Origin: Bacteroidota bacterium
Lineage (GTDB): Bacteria > Bacteroidota > Bacteroidia > Flavobacteriales > Flavobacteriaceae
Length of the DNA stretch: 6,515 nucleotides
Direction: 5' to 3'
NCBI GenBank assembly: GCA_022560715.1
Contig: JADFSQ010000114.1
Coordinates: forward strand, 1 to 6,515
Positions 6,334 through 6,515 of this stretch are shown piece by piece. The notes under the pieces were generated by a model. The model was not told the DNA's origin, searched no databases, and saw only the letters and a list, made by a program, of their open reading frames with translations. A program made the position numbers and the translations under genes. Each line of letters begins with the position of its first letter. Within the stretch, counting starts at the first letter, position 1.

Positions 6334-6515
6334 GCGATATCATGAGCCGAATTTGCGCCGACAAACGGATAGAAGTAGACGCGCTCAAACGAGCGACTCC
6401 GCTTGAGTCCTTTCGTGATAAGCTGTCCGAGACGAAGGCGGGGCGATTCCGATCAGCTCTTGCCGACAGAAGCAGAGTCAACATTATCGCTGAACTGAAA
6501 AAAGCTCCGATTCAC
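6330..6515 (+). CDS. trpC: Indole-3-glycerol-phosphate synthase, N-terminal part (runs off window)
   Basis: Sixty-two codons are present. MSDIMSRICADKRIEVDALK followed by TPLESFR is the typical N-terminal helix of TrpC (I-x-x-x-K-R-x-E-V). F-R-x-A-L and then VNIIAELKK (50-58) give the first beta strand with the conserved A-E-x-K, in which the glutamate (55) and lysine (57) correspond to catalytic residues of the (beta/alpha)8 barrel. The enzyme closes the ring of CdRP to indole-3-glycerol phosphate in tryptophan synthesis. The residues after KK are APIH, where K-x-S-P-S is usual; so close to the window edge this cannot be judged. The ATG lies inside the MFS stop (ATGA). GGAAAG at 6321-6326 is a fair Shine-Dalgarno, a feature missing from the left-hand genes. 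G+C-rich, from the same source as the truncated permease. Confidence 0.85.
   Translation, partial: MSDIMSRICADKRIEVDALKRATPLESFRDKLSETKAGRFRSALADRSRVNIIAELKKAPIH

Noticed and set aside
5862..6484. Minus-strand open frames at 5862-6167 and 6260-6484
   Set aside because: They are opposite the permease and trpC frames, which show real family motifs; GC-rich DNA gives such long antisense frames by chance.

Overview
The first ~5.4 kb looks like chromosomal DNA of a marine or freshwater flavobacterium (Bacteroidota). It is AT-rich (bases 4141-4200 hold 16 G/C in 60). Genes are separated by a few bases or short AT-rich gaps without Shine-Dalgarno sequences. One promoter fits the Bacteroidota TANNTTTG pattern, and the acyl-CoA carboxylase beta subunit is of a type I recognise from Flavobacteriia. 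The last ~1 kb is clearly different: G+C jumps (37 of 60 in bases 5881-5940), codon use changes, and the genes (an MFS permease overlapping a trpC start by ATGA) have no connection with what precedes. Two genes are cut exactly where the composition changes, so the window is most likely a chimera of at least two, probably three, unrelated pieces and not one natural locus.

Layout. 1-117 is the 3' end of a serine recombinase. 118-363 is non-coding and holds a GC-rich, multiply self-complementary element (about 193-311). 364-891 is the 5'-truncated remnant of a larger protein, now without a convincing start. On the minus strand, 3817-2189 encodes an acyl-CoA carboxylase carboxyltransferase (3-methylcrotonyl-CoA carboxylase beta-like), followed two bases later by an MFS transporter (2186-909); these form a probable two-gene operon. 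A 220-bp divergent intergenic region (3818-4037) carries a promoter-like site on each strand and a stable-looking hairpin just before the next start codon. On the plus strand, 4038-5378 is a compact three-gene redox cluster: an NAD(P)H-dependent FMN reductase, a Fer4_19 + CDGSH two-domain iron-sulfur protein, and a MarR-family regulator that loses its C-terminus near base 5378.

Junction and foreign end. Bases ~5378-5490 fit neither neighbour. Read on the minus strand they give an uninterrupted peptide that resembles, weakly, the C-terminal strands of ADP-ribosyltransferase toxin domains. From ~5490 the C-terminal two thirds of an MFS permease runs to 6333 and overlaps the start of indole-3-glycerol-phosphate synthase (trpC), which continues past the window end.

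Working together. The carboxylase and transporter plausibly serve branched-chain acyl-CoA (leucine-type) catabolism with uptake or export of an unknown anion. The plus-strand trio looks like a MarR-controlled flavin/Fe-S stress module. No strongly supported novel system is present. The points most worth checking are the hairpin over the ribosome-binding region at 3982-4030, the structured element at 193-311, and the chimeric joins.
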